DNA of 64,000 nucleotides, from positions 9,111,547 through 9,175,546 of the forward strand of contig NZ_AP019860.1 of the NCBI RefSeq assembly GCF_009002475.1, written 5' to 3'. Shown here in pieces: positions 18,055 through 26,092 of the stretch; position 1 is the stretch's first letter; each line of letters opens with the position of its first letter. The stretch is from Candidatus Uabimicrobium amorphum. Its GTDB lineage: Bacteria > Planctomycetota > Uabimicrobiia > Uabimicrobiales > Uabimicrobiaceae. Both the position numbers and the translations under genes were made by a program. The notes under the pieces were generated by a model. It ran no database searches, was not told the DNA's origin, and saw only the letters and a program-made list of their open reading frames with translations.

Positions 18055-19035
18055 TCAAACGTCATCAAAGTTTTTTAAACCAAGTTTTGCACGCCACTCA
18101 TCTACAGCTTGCGAGCGTTCATAACTTCTTTTTCTCGTCCACAGTTTTTCGGCTTTTATTTTGGGTAGCTCGTTTCCCTTTAGATCTTCAATATTAGGTA
18201 GCTGACTAAGTACATCATTTACTTTTTTCTGGAATATTTTGGAATTTATTTCCTCGTAATGCTCGGCAGATGATGGGTTAGTTGAAGGTTCCGATTTTGG
18301 AGGGAGGCCGCCATTGTACATTTCTTTTATTTGATTTACTTCCTTTAATAAATCGTCAATTCCCAGCGAAGCCAATATATCTTGCTCTTTTTCTTTGTTC
18401 GCATCGATCATAGATTCTCCTTTCGGAAAATAACGGTCGGTAGACGACTTTCGTTTCTTTTTTCCAAAAAAATCATTATCGGTTTTCTTGCGTTGTAATT
18501 CTTCCTCTAAATGGACTTGTTCTAGAGCATCTACAAGATCTTTATCGATATTGTTTTTGTGCTGTGGAGGAACAAACGAGTCGATTTCTTTTTTGGAGTC
18601 CTCTTGAAAGGGCGCTAATATTTCACGTACGATTTTTTCAGATTCTTGATCTTCTATTTCCAGCGAATCTACTTGCTGCTCGTCTTTTTGTTTTTCTATT
18701 GGTATTTTGTAGTGTTTATTTGGTTGGTTATCTGTATCTTTATTTTCGCCAGGCGTCTTCTTTTTATATGGTTCTGTTACGGGTTTTACTTCAAATTCAG
18801 GTTCAGATTTTTCACCTAAAACAGCGCCAGCAACTTCACCTGTTATGTAAAATTCCCGACGTTTTTTATTATTTTTTATTTTACGAGAGCGAAAAACGCC
18901 ATTTCCACCACCACGGCCAATACCTGTCATGGCAAATGCGTCGTAGGGATTACGTGGTTTATCTTTTCCGCGTCCGGAAAAAATAACGAAGTATATAAAA
19001 GCAAGTAGCATTAAACAAACAAAAATATATTCCAT
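18055..19035 (-). CDS. Membrane-anchored charged protein, first gene of the signalling operon
   Basis: ATG at 19035 chosen because it places a single membrane helix (YIFVCLMLLAFIYFVIF) at the extreme N-terminus; a GTG 17 codons earlier would give a less natural leader. 326 residues. The remainder is Lys/Glu-rich, predicted cytoplasmic and largely disordered, with a short conserved-looking C-terminus (LWTRKRSYERSQAVDEWRAK). I do not recognise a family. Its stop overlaps the start region of the PP2C gene, so it is co-transcribed and may tether the signalling complex to the membrane; that is inference. Confidence 0.75.
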   Translation of the reverse strand: MEYIFVCLMLLAFIYFVIFSGRGKDKPRNPYDAFAMTGIGRGGGNGVFRSRKIKNNKKRREFYITGEVAGAVLGEKSEPEFEVKPVTEPYKKKTPGENKDTDNQPNKHYKIPIEKQKDEQQVDSLEIEDQESEKIVREILAPFQEDSKKEIDSFVPPQHKNNIDKDLVDALEQVHLEEELQRKKTDNDFFGKKKRKSSTDRYFPKGESMIDANKEKEQDILASLGIDDLLKEVNQIKEMYNGGLPPKSEPSTNPSSAEHYEEINSKIFQKKVNDVLSQLPNIEDLKGNELPKIKAEKLWTRKRSYERSQAVDEWRAKLGLKNFDDV

Positions 19036-19292
19036 CTCAACCACACTTTTCAAAGAAATTTTTCGTTCTCTTAAGGCGCACAACACCCTAAAAACTTTAC
19101 ATGTATGAAAAATTTTGCTAAAATTTGTCCTACATATACTTCTAAGATACCATAATCTCTAAAAAAAATCATTGGTTTATTTTAGGTTTTTCTTTAGGGT
19201 ATGTTATCCCGGCGTATTCATTCACTACTTAGCCCTTATAAACACAACTTGTGTATGAAAATCTTACGAATCCCTTTACTAAAATAATTGCC

Positions 19293-20273
19293 ATGCAAGT
19301 AAATAAAAAAGTACGTCGTCAAAACATTTCCTGGCTTGAAAATAATACCCACTATATAAATTGTGCGGTATTTATTGACCGAGCTGTCACCAAAGTGATG
19401 GATTGCATTTTTGAGCACTGCAGCTTTCGCGATGAGTCACTGATGATTCAGTATATTGAAAATTGCGAATTCACTTGTTGTAACTTTCACATCTTAACAT
19501 CAAATTTTCGCAATAGCACTTTTCATAAATGTCATTTTATCGAAATCAATACCAACTATGTGCCCAAAAGTACATTGCGGGATTGTCACATAAAACGGCT
19601 TCTTCTGTGTGGTGGGGAAATAGACATTGAATCTTTAACCAGTGTAGATAGCCTTGTCGAATTGAGTCTAGAAAATATGCAAGTGGAAAATATTGAAATG
19701 TTATTGCGTGTTGATAATCTTCAATCTCTAGATTTGCGAGGGGTTCCCGCTTACGTTTTTAGTGATGATTTTGCTAGAATGCAGTTTTCACAGCTGCTTA
19801 AATTGGATTTATCCAATACGGCATGTTCCGACCGCAATATTGAATTTTTAAAAGATTACTCTAGCTTACAAATTCTCAACTTGGGTAGAACAAATGTCAC
19901 AAGTCGTGGGCTAAAACATTTACGAAATTTGCACAACCTACAAAGTCTATTTCTCAATGAGACCAAAGTCAAAGATTTGGCAGATTTACCTGCTTTGGCG
20001 AATTTGAAATTTTTAAATTTGGCCGACTCTGATTTTGACGATTATGTTGCTCTAGCAAAATTTCCCTCTTTAACACATCTCGATTTAGCGGATATTCCCT
20101 TAAGATTAGAGGTGGTAAACTATGTTAAACAGTTGCCTAATTTAAAATGGCTATCGGTATGCATAGGTGATATAAGCATCGATGTATGGCAAAAAAATTT
20201 ACCGCACCTACCGTATTTCTCCAGGGCAGGCTGGGGAAGACTTGATTGGATTTGGCATTTTTGGAATGGCTAG
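19293..20273 (+). CDS. Leucine-rich repeat protein
   Basis: ATG at 19293 used; a GTG at 19251 in the same frame would add 14 residues, and neither has a clear ribosome-binding site. 326 residues. The first 110 residues have a Cys/His/Phe-rich repeat (CIFEHCSF, CEFTCCNF, CHFIEIN) resembling pentapeptide-type or irregular beta-helix repeats. The rest consists of LRRs of about 23 residues (LQSLDLRG, LLKLDLSNT, LQILNLGRT, LQSLFLNET, LKFLNLADS, LTHLDLAD). LRRs mediate protein binding. No signal peptide. It is transcribed away from the signalling operon, and its stop codon lies at the edge of a MITE. Confidence 0.8.
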   Translation: MQVNKKVRRQNISWLENNTHYINCAVFIDRAVTKVMDCIFEHCSFRDESLMIQYIENCEFTCCNFHILTSNFRNSTFHKCHFIEINTNYVPKSTLRDCHIKRLLLCGGEIDIESLTSVDSLVELSLENMQVENIEMLLRVDNLQSLDLRGVPAYVFSDDFARMQFSQLLKLDLSNTACSDRNIEFLKDYSSLQILNLGRTNVTSRGLKHLRNLHNLQSLFLNETKVKDLADLPALANLKFLNLADSDFDDYVALAKFPSLTHLDLADIPLRLEVVNYVKQLPNLKWLSVCIGDISIDVWQKNLPHLPYFSRAGWGRLDWIWHFWNG

Positions 20274-20508
20274 GGGCTGTCATCAATTAGAAAATTTGTT
20301 CCGTTCTCGTGTCATCCCTGCGAAAGCAGGGATCCAAGTTAATAAATAGAAACATCAAAAATAAAAAGAAATATTTTTAGAAATAAGAATTCCTTATTTT
20401 TTAAGCTTTTCTAATTTTATTCGTGGATCCCGCATCAAGTGCGGGATGACACCAGGAGTATGTTTTATCTAGTATTTGTGTAATTCGTTAATTGATGACA
20501 CGCCCTAG
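20270..20508. mobile_element. MITE-like element with about 21-bp terminal inverted repeats
   Basis: The ends 20270-20290 and 20488-20508 are inverted copies matching at 18 of 21 positions, starting with CTAG and containing TGTCATCAATTA. CTAG at both extremities fits a target duplication, and the end sequence resembles IS5-family termini. Inside are two further palindromes: GTCATCCCTG..CAGGGAT (20311-20335) and GGATCCCGCATC..GCGGGATGAC (20426-20450). No transposase is encoded, so it would be mobilised in trans. If excised, the LRR gene would still end in TAG, so the insertion did not truncate it. Confidence 0.7.
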
Positions 20509-20565
20509 TAGTTTTGGCTAAAACAGTTTTCGTTAAGTGGTGAAGATTGTTTTGGCGTTTGCTAA

Positions 20566-21429
20566 TTAAGATACCATCAACAATACCTCTCGAATGACTT
20601 TGGCCGCGAGAATATTCGATATTCCACTTGTATCGTAGTGAGGTGCTAATTCAACAACATCGACACCTACAATGTTCAGATTACGCAGTTGTAGCAACCA
20701 CTCCATAAATTCATTCCACGTAAAGCCACCTGGTTCGGGAGTTCCTGTTCCTGGAAAAATGCCCGGGGAGAATACATCAAGGTCTATGGTAAGAAAAATG
20801 GGAATGTCTTTCCATAAATCCAGACGTTGTTGCAATGTATCTTTGCAGGTAAATAGGCTGTTATGTTTGTGCATCCACTGCCACTCTTCTGCTGTTCCAG
20901 AACGAATACCTATTTGTGTTATGTTCTGTGGCGAGACTATTTTACTGATGTGATGCATGACGCAAGCATGTGATAAAGGTTCTTGTATATATTCGCTGCG
21001 CAAGTCGGCATGAGCGTCTATCTGTACTACGGCAAGCTGCGGAAAATGTTTCGCGTATGCTTGCACTGTGGGTAAGGTAACTAGATGCTCTCCACCAATT
21101 CCTAGCCACTTTTTTTGTTGCTGTAGAGTTTGTTGTGTGGCGCTGTGAATAAGTGTTAGAGTACGTGCACAATTACCAAAAGGAAGCTCTATGTCACCTT
21201 TGTCGTAGTATGATACGTTTTCTAGTGAGGCGTTTTGTTGTGGAGAGTACATTTCTAGTCCCCAGGACGCTTCGCGAATTGCGTTTGCCGCAAAGCGTGA
21301 ACCTGGTCTGTAACTGCAAGTACCATCGTAAGGTATACCAACTATGTACCACTGCGCTTGTTGTTCTGATGCTTGTGATCCCATAAAGTGTAGTCTACTG
21401 AATTGGGGTTTTTCGTGGTGTTCATTCAT
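20566..21429 (-). CDS. speB: Agmatinase
   Basis: Start placed at 21429 because its ATG overlaps the speA stop as ATGA; 287 residues, normal for the family. Agmatinase is a binuclear manganese ureohydrolase converting agmatine to putrescine and urea. The metal-ligand motifs are complete: GGEHL, DAHADLR, SHACVMH and DLDVFSPGIFPGTGTPEPGG. Last gene of a three-gene polyamine operon, directly following arginine decarboxylase, which supplies its substrate. Confidence 0.95.
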   Translation of the reverse strand: MNEHHEKPQFSRLHFMGSQASEQQAQWYIVGIPYDGTCSYRPGSRFAANAIREASWGLEMYSPQQNASLENVSYYDKGDIELPFGNCARTLTLIHSATQQTLQQQKKWLGIGGEHLVTLPTVQAYAKHFPQLAVVQIDAHADLRSEYIQEPLSHACVMHHISKIVSPQNITQIGIRSGTAEEWQWMHKHNSLFTCKDTLQQRLDLWKDIPIFLTIDLDVFSPGIFPGTGTPEPGGFTWNEFMEWLLQLRNLNIVGVDVVELAPHYDTSGISNILAAKVIREVLLMVS

Positions 21430-23303
21430 ATGTAAGTCGAATCCTCTAAGTAAGTGGAACAAAAATTCAAGTAGTCTTGTAGGTGAGAAGAGTCGCGGTA
21501 TTTTTGCGAAATTTTCTCACAGAGTTTTTGTCTTAAACTCTTGGTGTCATAGTGCATTACTTTTAGTAGATCTTTTACACTACTCCCCTTTACATAACGA
21601 TCTATACGAAAATTTTTTTCTGCTGTTTCGTCGTGAGAAATATATACCTGATTGATACGCCCTAACAAATTGTGGTTGTCTCCCATAACATCTTGGTAGG
21701 CACCAGTTAAGAATATCCCCAGTAGATATTTTTCTTTGTTGGTAATATCGTGTAACGGTATATGGTTTTTATTGCTATTTTTGGTTACGTACTTTTTTAT
21801 TTTACCATCGCTGTCGCATGTAATGTCGGCAAGCATCGAATAGTTTGTGGGGCGCTCTTGTAACCTTTGAATAGGAACTATCGGAATGAGTTGCTCTATT
21901 GCCCAGTGATCTATTACTGATTGAAATACGGAGAAGTTACAAATGTAGTGCGAAGAAAGATATAGAGGCAAATTTTTATTGGCTTTCTGTAAAGCATTTT
22001 GTAGTGATACTTCTTGAAGAATTTTTAAATAAATGACCTCGATTTTGGCACGCTCGGTAATAGATAATATACCCATTTTAAAAGCTTGTAGGGAATGTTG
22101 ATATAGATTGGTTGCATCGTGTAAAAGCTGTACGCGATAGTTTTGCTTTATATTTGTAAGTACATCTCTTATGTTTTGCAAAAGAGCATTTTCCTCTTCT
22201 TCTATACTTAGGTCAAAATTGAGATCTGTTTGGATTTGGTTGACTATGTTGGTCACTATACATGAGTGATGCGCGGTTAAAGCTCTTCCATTTTCTGTAA
22301 TAATATGTGGATGCGCAACATTTTCTTCATCGCAAATTTGCATGATACCTTGTACGATGTTGTCGGTATACTCTTTGAGTTTGTAATTTCGCGAGGAATT
22401 ACTCGCCGTTGCGGAACCATCATAATCTATACCTAGACCACCACCGGTGTTTATATATTCGAGTTGTGGGCATAGCTTTTTGAGATGGCTGTATACACGT
22501 GCTCCCTCGATAATCGACTCTTTTAATGTATGAATATTCGGTATTTGCGAACCTAAGTGAAAATGAATGAGTTTCAGTTTATGTAGTAGTTGTTCCTCGC
22601 GTAATAAATCGATTAACATTAAAATTTCGCTAGTCACTAGACCAAACTTCGAATTGAATCCGCTGCTGTCTCTCCACTTTCCCGAAGATTCCGTTGTGAG
22701 TTTGACTCTTACGCCTAGGGAGGGAATCGCTGTGTGTTCACGAGCTAATTTCAGAAATAAGTGAATTTCAGAAAGTTTTTCAATTACTACCGTTAGGTTG
22801 TCTTTTAGTCTAGAACCGATGAAGGCCATTTTCATATAGTCTTCGTTTTTATAACCATTGAGAATGGTAACTGTGTTCTCTGTTGTCGAAGTAGATAGAA
22901 TAGCTAATAGCTCTGCTTTAGAACCAGCTTCTAGGCCCATTTGGCATTTGGCGTTTGCAATTTCTTCGACCACTCCACACAATTGGTTTACTTTAATGGG
23001 GTAAACTCCAAAATATTTACCCTGATATTGTGATGCACGAATAGTTTCCTGGAAACTTTTTCGTAAACGTTGTGTCTGGTTGCGTAGTATGTCGGTAAAG
23101 CGGATAGCAATGGGAAAAATATTGCTATGTGACGCTTGTAATTCATTGATAACATCAATTAGGTCTATGTCTGGAGAACAGTTTCCTTTGGGGCATACTG
23201 CAATATGTCCTTTTTTGTTAACGGTAAAGTAACCGTCACCCCATTCTTTTATAGAAAAAAGATTTTCCGAGTCACTAATTCCCCACTCGTGTGTTTTGGC
23301 CAT
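21426..23303 (-). CDS. speA: Biosynthetic arginine decarboxylase
   Basis: 625 residues, matching the roughly 630-residue SpeA family. It decarboxylates L-arginine to agmatine with pyridoxal phosphate. K104 in YPIKVNQ is the expected PLP lysine. GLEAGSKAEL, IHFHLGSQIPN and EYINTGGGLGIDYDGS mark the alanine-racemase-fold barrel, and ITENGRALTAHHS and CDSDGKI further C-terminal motifs. It begins 16 bases after the SpeD-SpeE stop and overlaps speB by four bases. Confidence 0.96.
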   Translation of the reverse strand: MAKTHEWGISDSENLFSIKEWGDGYFTVNKKGHIAVCPKGNCSPDIDLIDVINELQASHSNIFPIAIRFTDILRNQTQRLRKSFQETIRASQYQGKYFGVYPIKVNQLCGVVEEIANAKCQMGLEAGSKAELLAILSTSTTENTVTILNGYKNEDYMKMAFIGSRLKDNLTVVIEKLSEIHLFLKLAREHTAIPSLGVRVKLTTESSGKWRDSSGFNSKFGLVTSEILMLIDLLREEQLLHKLKLIHFHLGSQIPNIHTLKESIIEGARVYSHLKKLCPQLEYINTGGGLGIDYDGSATASNSSRNYKLKEYTDNIVQGIMQICDEENVAHPHIITENGRALTAHHSCIVTNIVNQIQTDLNFDLSIEEEENALLQNIRDVLTNIKQNYRVQLLHDATNLYQHSLQAFKMGILSITERAKIEVIYLKILQEVSLQNALQKANKNLPLYLSSHYICNFSVFQSVIDHWAIEQLIPIVPIQRLQERPTNYSMLADITCDSDGKIKKYVTKNSNKNHIPLHDITNKEKYLLGIFLTGAYQDVMGDNHNLLGRINQVYISHDETAEKNFRIDRYVKGSSVKDLLKVMHYDTKSLRQKLCEKISQKYRDSSHLQDYLNFCSTYLEDSTYI

Positions 23304-23319
23304 GGTTGCATCTTCTATG

Positions 23320-24603
23320 TTATGGAGAAATTTTTAACATTTTACGAACGAAGTTAGGCAATGCAAAAGCTGCTTGGTGAATCTCTTTGTTATAGTATTG
23401 TAGGTCGTTGTTACGAACAAGTTCATTATATTGTTCTTCTTTGAAGTTTTGTAATGGATGGATTTCGCCTTTGCTGCTAAAAGAGAAGCTCCACATGCCA
23501 GAGTTATATGTAGGTATAAAGGCGAGGTAACAGTGAACTTTATGAGCTCCAAAGATTTTTTTGTAGCAATCGTACATTTCGCAAAAAACCGGAGCATTAA
23601 AGCGCGGTGATTCGCTTTGAGTTACAAGTATTCCATCGTCATTAAGGGCATTGTATGCGTTGCGGTAAAATTCTTCGGTAAATAAGCCCTCTGATGGACC
23701 ACACGGTTCACTGGAGTCGACGATGATAATATCGTACGCCCCAGTAGGAGCAGAACGAACAAATTCGATACCATCTGCAACGTGTAACTCTAACTTAGGA
23801 TGATTAAAGGCACTTGATATTGTTGGGAGATGTTTTTTCGCCGCATCTATCACCACTTGGTCTATTTCAACAAGAGTGACCTTTTCCAAATTTTTATAGC
23901 GTGTTACCTCACGAATAGTCCCGCCATCACCTCCACCTATTACCAACACATTTTTTGGGTTGGGATGTGTTAGCATCGGCACATGGGTAATCATTTCGTG
24001 GTAGCCATGTTCATCTTTCTCTGTACACATGACCAATCCGTCGATTGTGAGCATTTTGCCGTATGCATACGTGTCGTAAACCTCTACCTTTTGGTATTTA
24101 GACTTTTCGCGAAAAACAACGTCTCCGCTGTGGCGAAAAGATACACTCATATTTTCACCTCGCTCAGTAAACCAAATATTTCTTATATGTTTTGAGCGCT
24201 GTTCTAAAATTTGTTGCTGACTCGGTACATTACTTTGTTTTGTAAGTAGCTGTAGTTGACCACGTGATATTTGCATTGCCGATCCGTGTTCTGCTTCGAG
24301 ATCTTTAATCAAAACATCATAAGCTGTCCATGGATCTACACTTTCTCCACATGTAAATATATCTAGTGCGACATAGCCGTACTCTGGCCAAGTATGTATT
24401 GCAAGATGACTTTCTTGGATAACAACAACTCCAGAGACGCCAAAAGGAGAAAAGTGGTGGAATGCAGAGTTTATGATAGTGGCTTCTGCTTCTTTTGCCG
24501 CACGCAGCATACATTTTTCTATGCGTACTACGTCGTTGAGGATTTCACATGGGCAATTATAAAATTCTACGAGTATATGTTTACCTAAGGCTTGTTTCGT
24601 CAT
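23320..24603 (-). CDS. speD/speE: Fused S-adenosylmethionine decarboxylase / spermidine synthase
   Basis: ATG at 24603 chosen because GGAGA lies upstream; a TTG eight codons earlier lacks a site. 427 residues in two enzyme domains. Residues 1-125 are a prokaryotic-type AdoMet decarboxylase with the self-cleaving E64-S65 bond in QESHLAIHTWPEYG; the serine becomes the pyruvoyl cofactor. Residues about 145-427 are spermidine synthase, with DEHGYHEMITHVP, VIGGGDGGTIRE, LVEIDQVVID and IVDSSEPCGP. The fusion makes decarboxylated AdoMet and transfers its aminopropyl group to putrescine. With SpeA and SpeB downstream, one operon encodes the whole arginine-to-spermidine route. Confidence 0.94.
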   Translation of the reverse strand: MTKQALGKHILVEFYNCPCEILNDVVRIEKCMLRAAKEAEATIINSAFHHFSPFGVSGVVVIQESHLAIHTWPEYGYVALDIFTCGESVDPWTAYDVLIKDLEAEHGSAMQISRGQLQLLTKQSNVPSQQQILEQRSKHIRNIWFTERGENMSVSFRHSGDVVFREKSKYQKVEVYDTYAYGKMLTIDGLVMCTEKDEHGYHEMITHVPMLTHPNPKNVLVIGGGDGGTIREVTRYKNLEKVTLVEIDQVVIDAAKKHLPTISSAFNHPKLELHVADGIEFVRSAPTGAYDIIIVDSSEPCGPSEGLFTEEFYRNAYNALNDDGILVTQSESPRFNAPVFCEMYDCYKKIFGAHKVHCYLAFIPTYNSGMWSFSFSSKGEIHPLQNFKEEQYNELVRNNDLQYYNKEIHQAAFALPNFVRKMLKISP

Positions 24604-24870
24604 TTGATATTCTGATCTCCAAAGCAAAATGTCTTTTATGCAAAGTTTAAAATCAAGTACCTTGCTTGCTCACAACTCACTTCGAGAAAATATGTATGAT
24701 TTTGTAGCTGTTTCGAAATGAGTGGCAGGGTTTATTTCCGTGGCTTACAGCTAGCAGTTAGGTGCTTGGTGTATATGTAATATATTGGAAGAAAAGAGTC
24801 TATCAGTTTACAAAAATGAGATCAACAAAATAACTCTGAATTGTGTGTAATTTTATATCTTTAAGGTAAA

Positions 24871-24900
24871 TAAAAACAGCCAGCGAGATGTCTCGCTGGC
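24871..24900 (-). terminator. Rho-independent terminator of RNA unit A
   Basis: Perfect 10-bp stem GCCAGCGAGA/TCTCGCTGGC (24879-24900, two-base loop) followed on the minus strand by TGTTTTTA. The related unit F ends with an equivalent hairpin and T8 tract at 27678-27706. Confidence 0.8.
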
Positions 24901-25178
24901 CTATTTGGATAATGAGCTTATTGTGTTGACTTTATTCTACCGCTTTTTAGAATTGAATGTTACTTAAGGGCCAGACACAGACTTCGATGCCGGGCATCTC
25001 GTTCTGTGTCTGATTTTTAGCTTGTTCTTCAAAGATGAATATCAAGTTGCTGAACAAGCGATGTTATTTGCCCGGTGTCATGATGTATAACAATGTTGCA
25101 GTAGGGCAAATAACTCCACTCTAAATCTTTATGGTCTTTAATGCTACAAAACAAAACCAAATATATTCCACATATATT
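24871..25178 (-). ncRNA. Putative non-coding RNA unit A (full-length member of a new paralogous family)
   Basis: About 308 bases from the predicted start (seven bases after the minus-strand -10) to the terminator. Order on the RNA: a roughly 60-base leader nearly identical in units A, B, C, E and F; stem 1 TTATTTGCCC/GGGCAAATAA; stem 2 GCTTGTTC/GAACAAGC with a 24-base loop containing AGCAACTTGA; stem 3 CAGACACAGA/TCTGTGTCTG with inner GATGC/GCATC; a distal segment of about 75 bases shared only with unit F; then the terminator. All stems show compensatory changes among copies. A reading frame of up to 86 codons crosses it but is not conserved in unit E. I recognise no known RNA family. Confidence 0.7.
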
Positions 25179-25184
25179 AATAAT

Positions 25185-25213
25185 AATGTAATATATAAAC
25201 GTCAGTATTGCAA
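25185..25213 (-). promoter_or_regulatory. Promoter of RNA unit A
   Basis: Minus strand: TTGCAA (25213-25208), 17-base spacer, TACATT (25190-25185). A T-rich TTTTTTTTATTTTCCCC block directly upstream resembles an UP element and recurs before every unit. Confidence 0.75.
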
Positions 25214-25369
25214 GGGGAAAATAAAAAAAAATGAAATTAGTGCGGTGTTTATGTGTGTTACTTGTTATGAGAAAGTAAAATAAGGGCATTCAAGGCAATT
25301 TGGGTTTTTTGGGGAGGTTAGAGTTTGCGTGATTTTGTGGGATTTATTTTACATATGCTTTTGGGGAGG

Positions 25370-25574
25370 CAGGCGCAGAGATGCAACAAGCATCTTGATC
25401 TGCGCCTGAGTTTTTAGCTTGTTCTTCAAATTAGATATCTGATTGTCGAACAAGCGATGTTATTTGCCCGGTGTCATGATGTATAACGATGTTGCAGTAG
25501 GGCAAATAACTCCACTCTAAATCTTTGTGTTCTTTAATGCTACAAAACAAAACCAAATATATTCCACATATATT
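25370..25574 (-). ncRNA. Putative non-coding RNA unit B
   Basis: Same 5' leader and stem 1 (TTATTTGCCC/GGGCAAATAA) as unit A, stem 2 GCTTGTTC/GAACAAGC with a different loop, and stem 3 CAGGCGCAGA/TCTGCGCCTG with inner GATGC/GCATC. Relative to unit A, two A-T pairs of the outer stem have become G-C pairs (A to G on one side, T to C on the other). The leader carries two substitutions (GACCAT to GAACAC). No terminator with a T-tract was found beyond stem 3, so the 3' end given here is the hairpin edge. Downstream sequence resembles that of unit C, not A. Confidence 0.65.
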
Positions 25575-25580
25575 AATGAT

Positions 25581-25609
25581 AATGTAATATATAAACGTCA
25601 ATATTGCAA
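25581..25609 (-). promoter_or_regulatory. Promoter of RNA unit B
   Basis: Minus strand: TTGCAA (25609-25604), exactly 17 bases, TACATT (25586-25581), with the T-rich block upstream. Confidence 0.73.
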
Positions 25610-25770
25610 GGGAAAAATAAAAGAAATTGAAATTGTTGTGGTGTGCCTAAGTGCATTGCCTTCTCTAAGGTAGTAAAGTAGACGTATTCAGGGAAATTTG
25701 GACTTTTGAGTGAGGTCAGATTTCATGTGATTTTGTGGGATTTATTTTACATATGCTTTTGGGGGGGAGG

Positions 25771-25974
25771 CAGGCGCAGAGATGCAACGAGCATCTTGCT
25801 CTGCGCCTGAGTTTTTAGCTTGTTCTTCAAAGACGGATCTGATTGTCGAACAAGCGATGCTGTTTGCCTGGAATTATGATACATATTTGAATCATAGTGA
25901 GGCAAACAGCTCCACTCTAAATCTTTATGGTCTTTAATGCTACAAAACAAAACCAAATATATTCCACATATATT
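25771..25974 (-). ncRNA. Putative non-coding RNA unit C
   Basis: Leader identical to unit A. Stem 1 is changed on both sides to GCTGTTTGCC/GGCAAACAGC, keeping pairing. Stem 2 GCTTGTTC/GAACAAGC. Stem 3 CAGGCGCAGA/TCTGCGCCTG with inner GATGC/GCATC. The loop between the stem 1 arms keeps the same length as in A, B and F although its sequence differs widely. An 84-codon frame crosses the unit, but its ATG lies upstream of the -10 box. The 3' end is not defined by a T-tract. Confidence 0.65.
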
Positions 25975-25980
25975 AATTAT

Positions 25981-26009
25981 AATGTAATATATATAATTCA
26001 TTATTGCAA
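25981..26009 (-). promoter_or_regulatory. Promoter of RNA unit C
   Basis: Minus strand: TTGCAA (26009-26004), 17-base spacer, TACATT (25986-25981), T-rich block upstream. Confidence 0.73.
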
Positions 26010-26092
26010 GGGGAAAATAAAAAAAATTTGCATTTGTACGATTTGTTTTTGTGTGTGGGATTGGCCAAGCTGGATTCGTTGAGTTTAGTAAG

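Noticed and set aside
20270..20290. MITE insertion truncating the LRR protein
   Set aside because: The CTAG target itself supplies the stop, and the sequence after the element would also give TAG, so the protein end is unchanged.
25029..26001. Minus-strand frames of 84-86 codons in RNA units A and C (ICGIYLVLFCSIKDHKDLEWS...) as a small-protein family
   Set aside because: The frame is interrupted in unit E, lacks a consistent start downstream of the promoter, and the sequence is as conserved at third codon positions as elsewhere. Stem pairing explains the substitutions better. A short TTG-initiated peptide is not fully excluded.
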